Part shown: positions 18,200-20,007 of the stretch, piece after piece
Layout of the letters: each line of letters starts with the position of its first letter
Numbering within the stretch: the first letter of the stretch is position 1
NCBI GenBank assembly: GCA_024811115.1
Contig: JAKOGH010000958.1
Span: 1 to 20,007 of the forward strand
DNA length: 20,007 nucleotides
Direction: 5' to 3'
Source: Terana coerulea
Lineage: Eukaryota; Basidiomycota; Agaricomycetes; Polyporales; Phanerochaetaceae
Translations under genes and position numbers: made by a program
Notes under the pieces: generated by a model
What the model was told of the DNA's origin: nothing
Database searches by the model: none
What the model saw: the letters and a program-made list of their open reading frames with translations, nothing else

Positions 18200-19389
18200 A
18201 TGTTCAACCGTACCGCACAACAGGCTGCCCGCCGTCAGAACCAGAAGGTCCCCGGGCCCTGCAGCTCGCGCAGCCGCACCAGAGGCTCGCTGCTGCGACC
18301 AATCCCCCTCCAGAGCAGCGTCATCGTCCACATTTCGAGGTGCGCGTTTTTGCAAATGCACACCATTGTCACTCTACTCACTTGATTGACTGCATGTCAG
18401 GCCGATGGTGACCACGCCCGTGCTCACGCCCTCCTCGTCCTTCTTCGCGGCCCTCTCGCCGACGCCCCTCATGAGCCCGGGCCAGCGCATGCAAACCTCA
18501 CGCACTGCCTCACCGCGAGCGTCCCGGGCGAGCTCGTGCTCCCATCCTTCGGCCAGATCGCGACCGCCGCAGACCGCGTGAGCACCTTCCTCGACCTTTA
18601 CCGCATCCGCGCACAGGACGAGGCCGTCCTCAGCAAGGTCAAGTCGCCGACGTCGTACGACGCGGGTGAGGGCTGGGCCGCGCTCGAAGATGCCGCGGAG
18701 GTGCGCCCTAGTCGCGTCGTCGCCGGCGCGGCGCGGTACCGTGCGGCGCAGCCGCTCGCTGAGCGACATCCAGCACGGCATCGCGATCACGGCCGATATG
18801 GTGCACGGCCCCGTCGTCATCGGCCGCGCAGCAACCGTCGAGGAGCACGCCCGCACCGCGCAGGCCCCGCGCGCCCCGCCGGCGCTGTGCCCACGCAGAA
18901 AGTGAAGCTGCGCCCCGCGCCGCTCACGCTCACGCTGCCCACGACGCCTGCGGAGGAGGGCCTCGCGTCGGCGAAGGACGCGATCGTGCACTCCGACGCG
19001 CAGCGCATGGCGCACTTCCGCGCGCGCTTCCACACCCGCCCGCGCGGCGCACGCACTCTGGCTCAGCGTCCCGCGCCGACGGTGCCCCTGCCGTCGCCCC
19101 GCCGCCGTCCGCGCTGCTGCGCGTGAAGAGCCCACTGCCCCCTTCGCTTGCGCTGCCGAAGCCCGTGCTGCCGGACGCGTACAAGCCGCTCGCATCGGTT
19201 CCCGAGGTCAGCAAGGCACTCAAGAGCCCGCTGGCGCCGTACTGGGTGAAGAACGTGAAGACCGCGGAACGGGGCCTGAAGGTGCCCAAGACGCCCCGCA
19301 CGATGAGGAGCGAGCGCCGCCAGGGATGGGGCGGCGTCTGGACGGTAGGAAGCATTGGGCAGATGGTGGACCAGTTGAAGGACGTTTAA
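18200..19389 (+). CDS. GC-rich hypothetical protein, 3 exons, apparent frameshifts
   Basis: I do not recognise the protein. Exon 1 (18200-18339) starts MFNRTAQQAARRQNQKVP. Intron 18340-18400 (61 nt, GTGCGC...TGTCAG) leads in phase to PMVTTPVLTPSSSFFAALSP, where every codon ends in G or C. A second intron, 18666-18711 (46 nt, GTGAGG...CCCTAG), joins SPTSYDA to VASSPARRG in phase. Coding then passes through SLSDIQHGIAITADMVHGPV, QKVKLRPAPLTLTLP, ASAKDAIVHSDAQRMAHFRA, VKSPLPPSLALPKPVLPDAY and APYWVKNVKTAERGLKVPKT to TAA at 19387-19389. Codon bias marks the true frame. It shifts by one missing base at about 18493-18495 (A3, four expected), near 18880 and near 19045. The product is Ser/Pro-rich with basic patches and no membrane segment. 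A fragment copy lies inverted at 11975-12065. The breaks may be assembly error; decay is the alternative. Confidence 0.65.
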
Positions 19390-19655
19390 GTCCGAGTCGT
19401 TGTCGGTGAAGAGGTTGGGAGCAAAGTGTGAAGTGTCATGGACGTTTGGATATTGGAAGCACTTCTTGCACTTAGTTCAATCAACACGTCGTCAAAGGGG
19501 CTTCAGTGTCTGCTATGTCCGTCTCAGATTGTTAACAATGGTAAGTGCGCTTTACATTATGTCTAGCGGGGCGCATGCGCATCCTGCGGCCAATTTTGCC
19601 TACTGTGCTGAAGGCACCTCGATCGGGGGGTGTACGTCTTGTTGCGCTGGCGTAC
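19390..19655. other. Intergenic, convergent 3' ends
   Basis: This holds the 3' flank of the GC-rich gene and the unresolved 3' part of the minus-strand gene to its right. AACAATG followed directly by GTAAGTGCG at about 19537-19551 resembles an ATG-plus-donor start like that of eL8, but nothing supports a gene there. Confidence 0.35.
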
Positions 19656-20007
19656 CTCGTCAAACCAGGAGTACGCAAGCTTTCCCTCTCTTGCAGACAT
19701 CGAAGTGAAGCCGAATGCGCTCTGAGAAACTCGGCGACCCCAGCCGCGAATTCAAATCGGAAAACGACCGACTCCAAGTGCTTTAGCTGTGCAATCTTGG
19801 TTGCGAACTCGGCCCACGCATTCTCGGGAAAGCGCTTTGTGATGGTCTTCCAGTCATGGTCGTTTTTCCAGCGGTCTGCCATGACAAAGTCTACCGTGAT
19901 GCGTGGATATAGAGAATTTGTTCCCATCTGGTCTCTCAAGAGCTTGTGTTGCGCCCAGATTCTGCTGACAACGGAATCGTACCTCGAGGTTGGGCATGAA
20001 GCGTCTC
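19656..20007 (-). CDS. Partial hypothetical protein, possibly F-box/LRR-like
   Basis: An open exon runs from the right window edge down to a donor (GAG then GTACGCC, intron starting at 19655). It encodes RIWAQHKLLRDQM, then VDFVMADRWKNDHDWKTITK, RFPENAWAEFATKIAQLKHL and ESVVFRFEF, with LRAHSASLRCLQ near the splice site. The Leu-spaced segments and 'LKHLESVVFRF' style resemble leucine-rich-repeat regions of the many F-box-like proteins of basidiomycetes, but no F-box is visible in the part present. The start lies beyond 20007. The downstream exon(s) could not be placed. Confidence 0.45.

Noticed and set aside
18240..18339. Alternative frame in exon 1 of the GC-rich gene (reading ALQLAQPHQRLAAATNPPPE)
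   Set aside because: It is attractive as protein, but it needs an extra frameshift and its codons end less often in G or C than those of the frame running from the ATG.
18666..18711. Apparent +1 frameshift in the GC-rich gene
   Set aside because: A 46-nt intron (GTGAGG...CCCTAG) joins the two frames with correct phase, so no indel is needed.
18374..19195. 273-codon open frame on the minus strand
   Set aside because: It is the antisense shadow of a very GC-rich coding exon. Its composition is Arg/Ala-rich and low in complexity, while the plus strand shows coherent splice sites and codon bias.

Overview
The window is nuclear DNA from a filamentous fungus, most likely a basidiomycete of the mushroom/polypore type. 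The genes are densely packed and broken by many short introns (about 46-107 nt, one of 227 and one of 352) with GTRNGT-type donors, CTNAC/CTRAY-type branch points and YAG acceptors. Several predicted proteins resemble families I know only as uncharacterised basidiomycete proteins. Two genes are recognisable with confidence: ribosomal protein eL8 (6277-7540, minus) and the checkpoint kinase CHK1 (14872-17212, plus).

Layout. 1-471 (minus) is the 5' part of an unknown gene leaving the window. 472-3398 holds no gene I can support. 3399-4140 (minus) is a 3-exon gene for a small Gly/Ala/Asn-rich protein. 4141-6276 is poorly resolved and holds only weak ORFs. eL8 follows, with an exon 1 that is just the ATG. 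Upstream of eL8 lies a 729-bp Tourist/Harbinger-like MITE (7858-8586) with 49-55 bp terminal inverted repeats and a TTA target duplication. 8924-11576 (plus) is an 8-exon gene for a membrane protein of about 740 residues. 11811-12422 is a collage of diverged copies of three other places in this same window. 12667-14633 (plus) is a coiled-coil protein with a C-terminal domain resembling DUF6697. CHK1 and a GC-rich gene of unknown function (18200-19389) follow, and a partial gene (19656-20007, minus) runs off the right edge.

Three things stand out. First, all six genes seen essentially whole carry at least one single-base frameshift (about eight to nine in total, nearly all one-base losses, several inside homopolymer runs). 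This includes eL8 and CHK1, which makes assembly indel error the leading explanation. Second, the 11.8-12.4 kb block joins an eL8-type promoter, start codon and intron to an inverted fragment of the 18.2 kb gene and to a third dispersed repeat, which looks like gene-fragment capture. Third, there is the complete MITE just upstream of eL8. I saw no tRNA, rRNA or CRISPR array. The genes do not form a pathway: they are separately transcribed eukaryotic units.
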